Shown: positions 1 through 8,219 of the stretch, piece by piece
Numbering within the stretch: position 1 is the stretch's first letter
Layout: every line of letters starts with the position of its first letter
Source of the DNA: an uncultured Actinobaculum sp.
Lineage (GTDB): Bacteria > Actinomycetota > Actinomycetes > Actinomycetales > Actinomycetaceae
Reading direction: 5' to 3'
Length of the DNA: 64,000 nt
NCBI GenBank assembly: GCA_938020505.1
Contig: CALIHR010000055.1
Coordinates: 174,230 to 238,229, forward strand
Position numbers and translations under genes: made by a program
Notes under the pieces: generated by a model
What the model was told of the DNA's origin: nothing
Database searches by the model: none
The model's input: only the letters and a program-made list of their open reading frames with translations

Positions 1-856
1 GCACGTCCTCTGCGCGCGCGGCGCCTCCGGCCCAGGCCGCCAGAGCGGCGCGAAGAGTTTTGCGCCGCTGCCCAAAAGCGGCGTCGACGACGGCGAACAC
101 GTCCTCACGGGCGACGTCGGCGAGCGCAACCCGCCCGGCGTCGTCGGCCTGAGACCGAGGCGAAGCGCCGTGCCGCTTGAAGTCCACGAGCGCCGAATCG
201 ACGTTCGGGATCGGCCAGAACACGTTTCTGCTGATCTTCGCGCCGCGCGCGGCCTCCCCGTACCAGGAGGCCTTCGCCGAGGGAACGCCGTATGTGCGCG
301 AGCCCGGCGGCGCCGCGAGACGGTCCGCGACTTCCGCCTGGACCATGACGGTCGCCGACTGGACGCTGGGCAGCGCCTCGAGCAAGCCGAGGAAGATCGG
401 CACGGCGACGTTATAGGGAAGGTTGGCCACGAGCCGCGAGGGCTCGGCGAGGCTTCGGGGGGCCCTTTCCTCGCTCTGCAGGCTTCTGGGAACCGGAAGA
501 TTCGAGGGGGCTTTTACATCCATGGCGTCGAGGTTGGCGACGGCCAGGCGCTCGACCGCCTCGGGCATGCGCGCTGCGACCGTCGATTCGAGCGCGCCGG
601 CCAGAACCGGATCGATTTCGACGGCGCACACGGCGGCTCCGGCCTCCAGCAGGGCGAGAGTGAGCGATCCCAAACCGGGGCCCACTTCCAGGACGACGTC
701 GCCGGGCCGCACTCCTGACTCGCGCACTATCCGGCGGACCGTCCCGGCGTCGTGGACGAAGTTCTGCCCGAGCGTTTTCGTGGGCCGTATGCCGAGCGTC
801 GAGGCCAGCTCACGAATGTGGCTGGCCCCGAGCAAAGCGGATGTCGTTTTCGTCAA
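1..856 (-). CDS. rsmA: 16S rRNA (adenine(1518)-N6/adenine(1519)-N6)-dimethyltransferase RsmA, 3' end cut by window
   Basis: RsmA (KsgA) dimethylates two adjacent adenosines in the 3' hairpin of 16S rRNA during late small-subunit assembly, using SAM. The minus-strand frame begins with TTG at 856 ([20 protein letters not shown]) and shows the family N-terminus [11 protein letters not shown], the SAM-binding [11 protein letters not shown] near residues 56-66 and the catalytic NLPYN near residue 142. No ATG or GTG lies between the TTG and an in-frame stop upstream, so TTG is the only reasonable start. The frame is open to the window edge, so the last part of the C-terminal helical domain is missing. 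It follows the rpf-like gene by 36 bp and is probably co-transcribed with it, as in many actinobacteria where ispE comes next. Confidence is high. Confidence 0.95.
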   Translation of the reverse strand, partial: MTKTTSALLGASHIRELASTLGIRPTKTLGQNFVHDAGTVRRIVRESGVRPGDVVLEVGPGLGSLTLALLEAGAAVCAVEIDPVLAGALESTVAARMPEAVERLAVANLDAMDVKAPSNLPVPRSLQSEERAPRSLAEPSRLVANLPYNVAVPIFLGLLEALPSVQSATVMVQAEVADRLAAPPGSRTYGVPSAKASWYGEAARGAKISRNVFWPIPNVDSALVDFKRHGASPRSQADDAGRVALADVAREDVFAVVDAAFGQRRKTLRAALAAWAGGAARAEDV

Positions 857-892
857 ATGCGGACGGTCCTGATCGGCGTCAAACGGTCCCGA

Positions 893-2164
893 TCAGTACC
901 AACCGGTACTCTGAGAGTGGCCCCACGCGCCGCACGGAGTGCCGTAGCGGCCCTTGATGTAGCCGAGCCCCCACTTGATCTGGGTGGCGGGGTTCGTCTG
1001 CCAGTCGGCGCCGGCGGAGGCCATCTTCGACCCCGGCAGAGCCTGCGGGATTCCGTAGGCGCCCGAGTAGGAGTTGAGAGCGTGCGAGTTCCAGTTCGAC
1101 TCCTTGGTCCACAGCTTGACCAAGCAAGAGAACTGATCGCCGCCCCAGCCGTAGGATCCCATCATCGACGCCGCAATCTGCTGGGATGAACCAGCCGGAG
1201 CGGGCGTTGCGCCGGCAGACGGGACCTCTGCCGTCCCTCCGTCGCCCGTCGTGACGGTCTTGGTGGGAGGAGCCTCCTTCGTGCCGACGCTGACGACCTC
1301 GTCGACACGAGCAACCTTGACGCTCGAGACGACGAGTGTGCGCCCGGTCTCCTTGCCATTCTCATACGTTACTTCATAGGTGTTGGCGGTGACGCCATCG
1401 ACGCCTTTGGTCTTGACCTCCGTCGTCCCCTTGGCCAGGTTGGAGTCATCGACCTTGCTGCTCTTGTGCGCGTCGGCGACGTCCTCGGTCACCGTCTTCT
1501 TCTCGACGCGCGTGATGGTCACGGTCGAGCCGTCGGCCACCGGGGCGGACATCTCTTGCGAGACTTTGTCGTCGCCGTCGACGGTGATGCCGGCGTCGGC
1601 CAAAGCGCCCAAAAGCGTGGGCTTCGTGGTTGTGACAGTGCGCTTTTGGCCGTCGACGGAAACGGTGAAGGTCGCCTTAGCCGCCTTTTCCTGAACCGGG
1701 GCAAGCTGGGCGACGCCGGCCGTGGCGTCCAAGCGATGCGCATCGTTCTCGTTGGCGACCGAGAGTGTGCCCGCCGCGATGCCCCCGATGCCGGAGGCGG
1801 CGGCGACAACGGCCACGACGGCCGCGCGCGAGCGGGAGAAAAGGGAGAAACGGCTCTTCTTCGTCGACGTCGCGCCGACCGAAGCCAGCTCTTCGTCCAC
1901 GAGGGCGTCAACCGGAACTGCCTCGACCGGAGCCTCGGGAACCGGCGCCTCGGCGGCGGCTGCGGCATGAGCCTCCTCTTCGTTCTCCGTGAACGGCCGC
2001 ACGAGGTATCCGAGCGGCGAATCCGGATGGAGAAGGCTCTGGCTCAGCCCCTGCTGAGCGCGCGCGGCCAAGCGCGCGGCGCGCCTCGAACCGGGCGCGG
2101 GGGCTTTCGACAGATCTATGTTGAACTCGAATGCTTCGCCTTGGGCAACGCTGTGACGACCCAC
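893..2164 (-). CDS. RpfB-like DUF348/G5-domain muralytic protein
   Basis: A predicted envelope-anchored peptidoglycan-cleaving protein of 423 residues. A cytoplasmic N-terminus precedes one membrane segment (about residues 114-137, rich in Ala/Val/Gly). A single DUF348 repeat (about 165-205), a G5 domain (about 235-300) and a C-terminal lysozyme/transglycosylase-like domain follow, with KESNW, SGAYGIPQALPG and WGLGYIKGRYG near the end. KESNW carries the likely catalytic Glu. This end resembles the SLT-type domain used by some actinomycetes rather than the classical Rpf fold, so the name RpfB is by architecture and position. GTG at 2164 was chosen because AAGGAGA lies 7-8 bases upstream; the longer ORF start at 2275 lies in the probable promoter. 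It sits directly before rsmA, its usual actinobacterial neighbour. Confidence 0.85.
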   Translation of the reverse strand: MGRHSVAQGEAFEFNIDLSKAPAPGSRRAARLAARAQQGLSQSLLHPDSPLGYLVRPFTENEEEAHAAAAAEAPVPEAPVEAVPVDALVDEELASVGATSTKKSRFSLFSRSRAAVVAVVAAASGIGGIAAGTLSVANENDAHRLDATAGVAQLAPVQEKAAKATFTVSVDGQKRTVTTTKPTLLGALADAGITVDGDDKVSQEMSAPVADGSTVTITRVEKKTVTEDVADAHKSSKVDDSNLAKGTTEVKTKGVDGVTANTYEVTYENGKETGRTLVVSSVKVARVDEVVSVGTKEAPPTKTVTTGDGGTAEVPSAGATPAPAGSSQQIAASMMGSYGWGGDQFSCLVKLWTKESNWNSHALNSYSGAYGIPQALPGSKMASAGADWQTNPATQIKWGLGYIKGRYGTPCGAWGHSQSTGWY

Positions 2165-2213
2165 TACGATCTCTCCTTGTTCTATCGGCGGACCCGCAAA
2201 GCGGGAACCGGTT

Positions 2214-2251
2214 GATAACGATTCTGATACGAGTGTAACCAAATCGTTATC
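2214..2251. promoter_or_regulatory. Perfect 10-bp inverted repeat in rpf promoter region
   Basis: Arms GATAACGATT (2214-2223) and AATCGTTATC (2242-2251) are perfect inverted repeats separated by 18 bases, about 50 bp upstream of the rpf GTG. The plus-strand half reads TGTAACCAAATCGTTATC, loosely like the tandem GTAAC-type boxes bound by MtrA in actinobacteria. An operator overlapping the rpf promoter is the favoured reading. A terminator is less likely because no plus-strand gene precedes it. Confidence 0.5.
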
Positions 2252-2538
2252 TTTTTGGCCACCCACGTATCGCATCTCACACCTTCAGAGTTTGACTTTT
2301 CGGCGCGAAACAAGGGAAATGTCTCCAACATCCCGCAGATATCGTTTTGTAATAGAACGAGCTCACCCGAACAGCGCGCATCCGCATCGCCGATCGCACG
2401 AACGCGACATTCCCCGCGAACGACCCTCCCAAGTCGACCGTCTTCACGAAGGCGTGAGCAAACGACATTGCCTGACGCTCAGCGAATGCGTCCAGACACT
2501 CAACCGATTCCGTCATGCAGCTGACAACTCTAGAAGGT

Positions 2539-2620
2539 CCCGAAACGGCACCGCTGGCACTCGAAACGCTGCTACTTGCCCCCGAAACGGAACCAATTGC
2601 ATTCGAAACGACACCAGGAG
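2539..2620. repeat. Degenerate 21-bp tandem repeat, about four copies
   Basis: Four consecutive 21-base units begin with nnCGAAACG (2539, 2560, 2581, 2602) and diverge in their second halves. The stretch from the rpf leader to the first paralogue (about 2252-2816) otherwise shows no gene I can support. A long plus-strand frame runs through it, but the start chosen for the next gene makes that frame non-coding. Confidence 0.55.
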
Positions 2621-2816
2621 TTTCTATATGGAGCCAACCACTCCTCCAAGCACATCACACATTCCTGCCGACAGCGAACGAGACCAGTTGATTGCTGTGC
2701 ACTTCTCCAAGCACATCCGACGTTCCCGGCAGACATACGAAGTCCCCTGCAAGCGTGCAGACTTTGCGAGCGACCACATGATGGACGAGCAGCCCTGCCC
2801 TACTGGGATGTCAAAC

Positions 2817-2822
2817 TACGCT
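2817..2822 (+). promoter_or_regulatory. -10 element (TACGCT), leaderless promoter
   Basis: TACGCT ends 6 bases before the ATG at 2829. There is no Shine-Dalgarno, so the transcript probably starts at or next to the start codon. Confidence 0.5.
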
Positions 2823-2828
2823 GACATC

Positions 2829-3653
2829 ATGACCAGCAACTTCCCTTCGTCGCCCAATGCGACGCCGACAGGCCCGTTCGCGCCCTCAAACCAGCCAATC
2901 CCGGATCCCTCCGCACCCTTCGGCATAGACGCTCTCGACCTCTATGCAACATCGGGGCGGAAGAATACCCTCAACATCGTGACCGCAGCCCTTTCGGGGG
3001 TGGGAGCGACGATCCTCGTCGCCGGCTGTTTCGTCCCCTATTACACGTTCAACTGGCGAAAATCCTCCTCCAGCTCGGACTCCAATTCGGATAAGCAGAC
3101 CCTTGCCGTCTTCGGCGGCGGATACTTTTTCCTTTACATCTTCTTCGCAATCGTCGTTTTTGCGTTCCTCGCCCTCGTCCTGCGTCGTCACAAAACCGAC
3201 GCCTCCCGGTGGGCGCCTTGCACGGCCTGCCTAATGACGAGCGGCGCCGTCCTTGCCATATCAATCGGCGAGAAGCGAACCACTTTCAGACGGGTTAGAG
3301 AATATTCGTACAGTCCGAGGCTCGGTTTCTGGCTGATTCTTGCAGCAGGCCTTCTTCTACTCGCATGCGGGATTCTTGGAATCATTCTAGCGACGAAAGC
3401 CACTCCGAAGATGATTGGGGTCGCCTATCTGCGGCAGTCTTCGGACAAGTCGCCATCAGACTTCGCGGGAGACCCTAGGGCCGTGGGAAACGTCTTTGCC
3501 GCCGAGGGGGCGCGCCCTCAGCCGAGCTACGGGCAAAATCCCCAGGGCCCCGGCAACGAGCGCACCGGGCCGCACATCGGCTCGTCTCCCACAGGCCACA
3601 GTTCAGGGAGGCCCTCCAGTTCTTTCAGGCCACCATACGGCAGTGTGAATTAG
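2829..3653 (+). CDS. Multi-pass membrane protein, paralogue 1 of a five-gene array
   Basis: Function unknown; 274 residues. A Pro/Ser-rich N-terminus is followed by four hydrophobic segments: TM1 with GATILVAGCFVPYYTF, a second around FFLYIFFAIVVFAFLALVL, a third weaker one around TACLMTSGAVLAISI, and a fourth around FWLILAAGLLLLACGILGI. A polar Pro/Ser/Gly tail ends the protein. A frame runs further upstream and offers ATG 2628 with an AGGAG sequence. I prefer ATG 2829 because its N-terminus MTSNFPSSPNATPTG aligns with MSTQYPPQNATATG of the next gene, and because both follow a TANNNT box at 6 bases. The F-V/L-P-Y motif after TM1 recurs in paralogues 2-4 and is relaxed in 5. The charged N-terminal side suggests cytoplasmic tails (inference). 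Confidence 0.7.
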   Translation: MTSNFPSSPNATPTGPFAPSNQPIPDPSAPFGIDALDLYATSGRKNTLNIVTAALSGVGATILVAGCFVPYYTFNWRKSSSSSDSNSDKQTLAVFGGGYFFLYIFFAIVVFAFLALVLRRHKTDASRWAPCTACLMTSGAVLAISIGEKRTTFRRVREYSYSPRLGFWLILAAGLLLLACGILGIILATKATPKMIGVAYLRQSSDKSPSDFAGDPRAVGNVFAAEGARPQPSYGQNPQGPGNERTGPHIGSSPTGHSSGRPSSSFRPPYGSVN

Positions 3654-3759
3654 CGTCTCGAGGCTGCGACACAACGGCGCCGTTTCGACGTCGTTCGCGG
3701 AGAGCTTTCCAGAATGCGGACATGTGGCGAGTTCCATGCCGCCGACGGCTTCTAGCGAA

Positions 3760-3765
3760 TACCAT
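3760..3765 (+). promoter_or_regulatory. -10 element (TACCAT), leaderless promoter
   Basis: TACCAT lies 6 bases before ATG 3772, with no Shine-Dalgarno in between. Confidence 0.5.
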
Positions 3766-3771
3766 TCTCTT

Positions 3772-5274
3772 ATGAGCACTCAGTACCCTCCGCAGAATGC
3801 CACGGCCACCGGGCAGATCGGCCAGAATTCGACCGATCAGCAGGCGTACCCGTCGCCCTTTGCGGGCCACGACTCGCCTGCCGCCCCCAAGCCCAAAGGA
3901 AGTTCGGGAAAGACGAGCATCGCGGCGCTCGTCGGAGGAATCGGCGCGCTTCTCGCCGTCATAGGCCTCTTCCTTCCCTACTTCAAGGCCGAAGGAGGAA
4001 ACCTCTCGTGGTTGAACTCGGGCAACTACAAGGGCTCAATGGGGCCGTTCTTCCTGACTCTCGCGCTGGGCGTCATCGCCGTCGTGGCTGTAATCATCCC
4101 GTCGCTCACGAAGAAATCGCCCAAGGCGGGCGGACTCGCGGCCGGGCTGGCGCAGACGCTCGCGGGCGTCATCACCGTCAGCAACTGGGCGGTCAACTTC
4201 CAACCCGCGAAATTCGCCGACGACGCCTCTCGTGGAATCGGATTCTGGCTCATCGGAATCGGCGGAATCATCCTTGCCCTGGGAGGCCTTCTCACGCTGA
4301 TCAGCGGCTTGAGGGCGGGAGCCGGCTCCGACGGACGCACCGGCGGCTCTTATCTCTCCGCCCCCTACACGAACCAAGAATCGACGCTTGCGCCGCCTGT
4401 GGGCGCCGCGGGGCAGCCGCTTCCGGGCGACCAGAATTGGACCGGTCAGTTCCCGCCCGCGCAGCCTTACGGCCAGCCGTATTCGACTCAGGCCCCTTTC
4501 CAGCAGCAGCCGCCTTTCGCCCAGTCGGCGGGGTCGAGTTACACGGGAGCCCCTCCCATGTCTGCGCAGTCGGCTCCGGAAACCCGCTGGCCGGCTTCGG
4601 TGCCGTCAGCCCCCTCGGCTTCCCCGCAGTTCATGCAGGGAGGCTACGGTTCCCCCGCAGCGCAGCCGTATGGAGGGAACCAGCCCGCCCAGCCTTACGT
4701 GCAGCAGCCATATGATGCGAACCAGCCCGCGCAGGCGTACGGACAGCCGGGGGCCTTCCAAAGCCCAGGCGCGCCGCAGCAACAGCCGAACGGCCCGCAG
4801 CAGCCGTTCAACAATGAGCAGGCTCCAGGCAATCAGCAGATTCCGGGCAGCCAACAGGCGCCCTTCGGACAGTCAGAGGCTTCTCATCCTCAGCCGCAGA
4901 CGTCTTCCGGCCAGCCGCAGTTCAATCAGCCGCAGTTCGGGCAGGCGCCGAGCAACGTGCCCGCGCAAAGCCAGCAAGGCGGGCCGACACAGAACGGACA
5001 GGCGCCTCAAGCGGCCCAAAGCGAGCAGGCTCCTGAGGAAACAGCGCCCCAAGGCGAGCAGGCTCCGCAAGCTGCGCCGACGTCCGGGGCCGACGGCGCA
5101 CCCCAGACCGGCGGCGCCCCTCAAGCGGGCGAGACGCCGACCGAGGGAATGCAGCCGCCTGCCCAGGCTCAGTCCCCCCGGCAGGGAACTCCGGCGTCGA
5201 GCCCTTCGGCGTCCGAAGCTGCGCCGCCGCCCCAGAACGACGGCGAGGCCTGGCGTCCCAAGACCGACCAGTGA
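3772..5274 (+). CDS. Multi-pass membrane protein with long Pro/Gln-rich tail, paralogue 2
   Basis: Function unknown; 500 residues. A short polar N-terminus leads into TM1 (VGGIGALLAVIGLFLPYFKA, carrying the FLPYF motif). Further membrane segments follow around GPFFLTLALGVIAVVAVII, GGLAAGLAQTLAGVITV and GFWLIGIGGIILALGGLLT. About 290 residues of Pro/Gln/Ala/Gly-rich, probably disordered tail follow, with irregular PAQPYGQ-, PGNQQ- and EQAPQA-like repeats. It is the largest of the five paralogues. The start is ATG 3772, placed by the TACCAT box and by N-terminal similarity to paralogue 1. Tails of this kind often mediate multivalent binding or clustering, but that role here is only inference. 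Confidence 0.8.
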   Translation: MSTQYPPQNATATGQIGQNSTDQQAYPSPFAGHDSPAAPKPKGSSGKTSIAALVGGIGALLAVIGLFLPYFKAEGGNLSWLNSGNYKGSMGPFFLTLALGVIAVVAVIIPSLTKKSPKAGGLAAGLAQTLAGVITVSNWAVNFQPAKFADDASRGIGFWLIGIGGIILALGGLLTLISGLRAGAGSDGRTGGSYLSAPYTNQESTLAPPVGAAGQPLPGDQNWTGQFPPAQPYGQPYSTQAPFQQQPPFAQSAGSSYTGAPPMSAQSAPETRWPASVPSAPSASPQFMQGGYGSPAAQPYGGNQPAQPYVQQPYDANQPAQAYGQPGAFQSPGAPQQQPNGPQQPFNNEQAPGNQQIPGSQQAPFGQSEASHPQPQTSSGQPQFNQPQFGQAPSNVPAQSQQGGPTQNGQAPQAAQSEQAPEETAPQGEQAPQAAPTSGADGAPQTGGAPQAGETPTEGMQPPAQAQSPRQGTPASSPSASEAAPPPQNDGEAWRPKTDQ

Positions 5275-5324
5275 CGTCTTCCAACTTTTACGACGATCGG
5301 CTTTAGGGCAAATCGACTCATTGA

Positions 5325-5373
5325 ACTCTCGCTCGGAGATCGGCAAAGCCCGTTCCCGAGCGAGAGTCCTTTT
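5325..5373 (+). terminator. Rho-independent terminator
   Basis: Arms ACTCTCGCTCGG (5325-5336) and CCGAGCGAGAGT (5356-5367) are followed by CCTTTTC. It ends the paralogue 2 transcript about 50 bp after its stop. Confidence 0.8.
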
Positions 5374-5439
5374 CGCCGTTCCGAGGGCGGGCCAAGGAGC
5401 GCTGCGAAGGCGGCCCTCTGCGGTCGCAGCTTTCGAAGC

Positions 5440-5479
5440 GATGCCCGGCGTCTTAAGCAGATGCCCGGCGTCTTAAGCA
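5440..5479. repeat. Perfect 20-bp tandem direct repeat
   Basis: GATGCCCGGCGTCTTAAGCA occurs twice head to tail (5440-5459 and 5460-5479), about 70 bp upstream of the paralogue 3 promoter. It could be a recent duplication or paired regulator sites. Apart from this and the terminator, 5275-5547 looks empty. Confidence 0.8.
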
Positions 5480-5547
5480 CCGGCTGTTTTGCTTGAGAGT
5501 TTGCGTCAACATGCCGCCGAAAATACACAACTCCCCTTTCCCACCGT

Positions 5548-5576
5548 TTCACCTAGCTGCCTCGATTCGCTAATAT
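5548..5576 (+). promoter_or_regulatory. Promoter of paralogue 3 (TTCACC-N17-TAATAT)
   Basis: A -35-like TTCACC (5548-5553) and a -10 TAATAT (5571-5576) are spaced by 17 bases. The -10 ends 8 bases before ATG 5585, again implying a leaderless mRNA. Confidence 0.6.
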
Positions 5577-5584
5577 CCGGTGTT

Positions 5585-6376
5585 ATGAGCATCTACAACA
5601 CACCTATGCCCAATCGCCCCAATGAGGGCTCGGCGCGCTCGCGTCTCATGCCCGGTCTGGCAACGACGGCGGCGGGCGCAGCAATCGGCCTCATCGGCTT
5701 GTTTCTTCCATTAATAAAAGTTACCCTCGCGGCATACGGGAATGAAAAATCGAACGGGGCAAGCCTCTTCGAAGCGATAACGAAATCCAGTCCCAATGCG
5801 CCCGGAGCCGGCAAAGCATATTTTACCGTTCTAGCCATTGTCGTCTCCCTCGCGCTAAGCGTTGCCGCTCTCGTGAACAGCAAAATTGGGCTGGCAAAGG
5901 GAGCAGGAATCGCTTGTATAGTCCTCGGAGTCATTTCCCTGATAATATGTGTCAGCTACTATAATGATTACAAAGAAATCGCGGACAAAATCAGCAACAG
6001 CTACGGCGGCGCCTATAATTCCAATGTCTCCTCTTCGTCCTCTTTGGGATTCGGTTTCTACTTGCTGACTCTCAGCGCCCTCCTCGTCTTGATAGGCGGC
6101 GGCGTCACTGTGGTTTTGGCCGGAAAGCTCCGAGCTCGAACCAGTTTCGGGGCAAACCCCGCGATGGGCAATGGACAGTTCGGCCCCTACGGTCAACAGC
6201 CTGGCGTCCCTCAGGCAGGCTATCAAGATCCAAGCTTCCAACAGCAGGGCGGTTATCCTCAGCAGGGCGGCTACCCGCAACAGGGCGGTTATCCTGAGGG
6301 CGGCTACCCGCAACAAGGCGGTTATCCTCAGCAGGATGGCTATTCCCAGCAGTGGGGCGGCCAGCAGCCCTGGTGA
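5585..6376 (+). CDS. Four-TM membrane protein with YPQQGG repeats, paralogue 3
   Basis: Function unknown; 263 residues. TM1 (AAIGLIGLFLPLIKV) has the family FLP motif. TM2 (FTVLAIVVSLALSVAALV), TM3 (GIACIVLGVISLIICV) and TM4 (FYLLTLSALLVLIGGGVTVVL) follow. A cytoplasm-like tail carries about seven Gly-Tyr-Pro-Gln-Gln-Gly repeats near residues 215-260. The region between TM1 and TM2 has a lower G+C content and codon choices such as AAA, ATA and TTA that differ from the rest of the window, hinting at a different history. The start follows the TAATAT promoter; the 32 upstream in-frame codons are ignored because they overlap that promoter. Confidence 0.8.
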   Translation: MSIYNTPMPNRPNEGSARSRLMPGLATTAAGAAIGLIGLFLPLIKVTLAAYGNEKSNGASLFEAITKSSPNAPGAGKAYFTVLAIVVSLALSVAALVNSKIGLAKGAGIACIVLGVISLIICVSYYNDYKEIADKISNSYGGAYNSNVSSSSSLGFGFYLLTLSALLVLIGGGVTVVLAGKLRARTSFGANPAMGNGQFGPYGQQPGVPQAGYQDPSFQQQGGYPQQGGYPQQGGYPEGGYPQQGGYPQQDGYSQQWGGQQPW

Positions 6377-6494
6377 CCGGAAGTCGACGGAGTCTCTGAG
6401 ACCGAGGGGCGGACCCTTGGGAATCTGACTGCTTGCCTCTAGGACCAAACTGAAAGAGCGCTCACAGTTGCCCTGTCCGCCCCTTGGTTTCATC

Positions 6495-6500
6495 TAGGAT
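6495..6500 (+). promoter_or_regulatory. -10 element (TAGGAT), leaderless promoter
   Basis: TAGGAT ends 6 bases before ATG 6507, with no Shine-Dalgarno between them. Confidence 0.5.
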
Positions 6501-6506
6501 GCTGCT

Positions 6507-7190
6507 ATGAGTACAACACATAACACATCCAATACGGCTTCCGCGGGCGGCAAAACGCCTCTTTCCCGCGCGATGCCGGGCCTTGCTTTCTCTCTCGCCT
6601 CTACCCTGGCGGGCGTCGTCTCGCTGTTCCTCCCCATGTATGAATTCGACGAGGAATACGCCATGTCGGACGAAGTGTCCAGCATGACATTGCTCAAGGC
6701 TCTCGGACACAGCGAGTTCAGAACGGTGGGCTTGCTCATCAGCATCGCTGCCATTTTCGTGGTCCTGGGGTTCAGCCTCGCCCCCTTCATCACGGGAGGA
6801 AAGCTCACATCGATACAAATAGCCGGGCGCACAGGCGTCACGGCAGGAGGCGTATTCGTTGTCGGACGCATCGCTGATTTCATAAAAATGAAACGAGACA
6901 ACTTTCCCTTTGACCAATTGGGAATGGGCTTCATCCTCTTCTCCGTGGCGGGAGTTCTTATGTTCATAGCCGGTTTCGTTGTTCGGAACACGGCCAATCG
7001 GATCGAGGCTGAAAGCAAACCCTCCGATTTCGACGTCGCCGCTGCCTCCGGTCAGGCGCCTGCAGGCCAGGGCCAGCAAGGTTTTCCGCAACAGCAGGGC
7101 CAGCAAGGATCTCCGCAGACCGGCCAGCAGCTCTACCAAGAAGGCCAACAATCCAACCAAGGAGGCCAACAGCCTTTGCCCCATCAGTGA
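6507..7190 (+). CDS. Multi-pass membrane protein with Gln-rich tail, paralogue 4
   Basis: Function unknown; 227 residues. TM1 (LASTLAGVVSLFLPMYEF) has the FLP motif, followed by an acidic loop (DEEYAMSDEVSS). TM2 (VGLLISIAAIFVVLGFSLA), TM3 (GVTAGGVFVVGRIADF) and TM4 (GMGFILFSVAGVLMFIAGFVV) come next. The tail is built of GQQG/QQ units. The VGRIADF segment and the TM4 region align with CGRIVDL and the last TM of paralogue 5, which ties the two genes together. It ends 180 bp before a strong terminator. Confidence 0.8.
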   Translation: MSTTHNTSNTASAGGKTPLSRAMPGLAFSLASTLAGVVSLFLPMYEFDEEYAMSDEVSSMTLLKALGHSEFRTVGLLISIAAIFVVLGFSLAPFITGGKLTSIQIAGRTGVTAGGVFVVGRIADFIKMKRDNFPFDQLGMGFILFSVAGVLMFIAGFVVRNTANRIEAESKPSDFDVAAASGQAPAGQGQQGFPQQQGQQGSPQTGQQLYQEGQQSNQGGQQPLPHQ

Positions 7191-7370
7191 CGGCGGGTTG
7201 CCGCAAGCGACGCTGATAAGACACTGAGTTTGCAGAGCACAAGGATCAAAAGGACGACTAGGTCGGCTCTGGCGACTGCGAATCAACTTAAAAATGAGCG
7301 CAAACGAAGCCGCTCAATCTGAACCTTAGAGCGCACTGGTCTGCGCAGAACAAATACCGGCATCGACTTG

Positions 7371-7416
7371 AGCGCCGCACGCACCGGAAAACAATCCGCG
7401 CGTGCGGCGCTTTTTT
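7371..7416 (+). terminator. Rho-independent terminator
   Basis: Arms AGCGCCGCACGC (7371-7382) and GCGTGCGGCGCT (7400-7411) form a perfect 12-bp stem followed by a T6 run. It terminates paralogue 4. Confidence 0.9.
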
Positions 7417-7471
7417 GCCCGAGGTAGAGCGCTCCCCAGGTTTCGTTGCGGCAACAAGGGTTTCGAGCCGC

Positions 7472-7477
7472 TAACGT
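7472..7477 (+). promoter_or_regulatory. -10 element (TAACGT), leaderless promoter
   Basis: TAACGT ends 7 bases before ATG 7485, with no Shine-Dalgarno. Confidence 0.45.
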
Positions 7478-7484
7478 CGAACCT

Positions 7485-8219
7485 ATGCACGACTATCCCG
7501 GCTCGCCTCCGCCCAAGCCTCGCCGTGCGGGCGGCCGTGACGCGTCGCCGTCGGCCTACAGGGTCGCGTCGCCGCGCGAATACACAAAGGCGCCGGCTCT
7601 CATCGCGGAGACCGACGCGTTTCTTCAGATGCCGACCTCGCGGAGCCGGAGGGCGCGAAGGGCGCAGCTGTTCTTCGCGGCGGCGGCGTCGCTTTCGTGC
7701 TTGACCGTGGTCGCCGGGATGTTTCTCGATTACATCACCGACGCCAAGCCTCTCACTTTTCTCGACGTCGTCGCCGAGCTCTGGGTGCAAAGCCTCGTCC
7801 TCGTCGCTGCGCTCGTCGCCGCCGTGGCCGTCGCCGCCTCGCTCTGCCGCCCAGACGGCTACAGCGAGCGCGGCGCCGCCACGGCAATAGCCGGAGCCGG
7901 CGCGGTCATCGCGTGCGGACGGATCGTCGACCTCGCCGCCTTCGGCATAGTGGCGGCGCTCGGGCAAGACGCCTCCGTGGGCCCCGGCTTGTGGACGATG
8001 CTCGGCGGCGCGCTCGTCCTATTCGGCGTCGGCGCGATGGCGAGGAGCAACGCGACATACGGGTGGGCGGACGACTCCTCTGCCTCCCTGTGGCGAACCG
8101 TATGGGCGCAGGGCAAGGCGGCGGCCGCCGGGCGGTCTAGACTCCGTAGACCCGCTGCGCGTTGCGATCCAGAACCTCGCACCAGGCGGCCTCTTCGACG
8201 CCGCGAAGGCCGGCCATGA
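7485..8219 (+). CDS. Four-TM membrane protein, paralogue 5, overlapping tatD
   Basis: Function unknown; 244 residues. A cytoplasmic, Arg/Pro-rich N-terminus precedes four hydrophobic segments: LFFAAAASLSCLTVVAGMFL, SLVLVAALVAAVAVAASL, AIAGAGAVIACGRIVDLAAF and GLWTMLGGALVLFGVGAMA. The tail is short, Arg-rich and lacks Gln. Similarity to paralogue 4 is visible in the GRI[VA]D and final-TM regions, and FLDY replaces FLPY after TM1. The last 83 bp overlap the 3' end of tatD on the opposite strand, so the two convergent transcripts collide. The end of this reading frame is shaped by tatD codons and may be recently extended. Confidence 0.75.
   Translation: MHDYPGSPPPKPRRAGGRDASPSAYRVASPREYTKAPALIAETDAFLQMPTSRSRRARRAQLFFAAAASLSCLTVVAGMFLDYITDAKPLTFLDVVAELWVQSLVLVAALVAAVAVAASLCRPDGYSERGAATAIAGAGAVIACGRIVDLAAFGIVAALGQDASVGPGLWTMLGGALVLFGVGAMARSNATYGWADDSSASLWRTVWAQGKAAAAGRSRLRRPAARCDPEPRTRRPLRRREGRP

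Noticed and set aside
170..718. Long plus-strand ORF over the rsmA region
   Set aside because: It is antisense to rsmA, whose motifs are clear on the minus strand.
2161..2300. c-di-AMP (ydaO) riboswitch before rpf
   Set aside because: Such riboswitches are known upstream of actinobacterial rpf genes, but the conserved elements were not recognised here. Only the inverted repeat and a small CCCGC-GCGGG hairpin are seen.
2292..2828. N-terminal extension of paralogue 1 (including ATG 2628 with AGGAG)
   Set aside because: The paralogue 2 alignment and the TACGCT box favour ATG 2829, and the extension crosses a degenerate tandem repeat. Kept as an alternative only.
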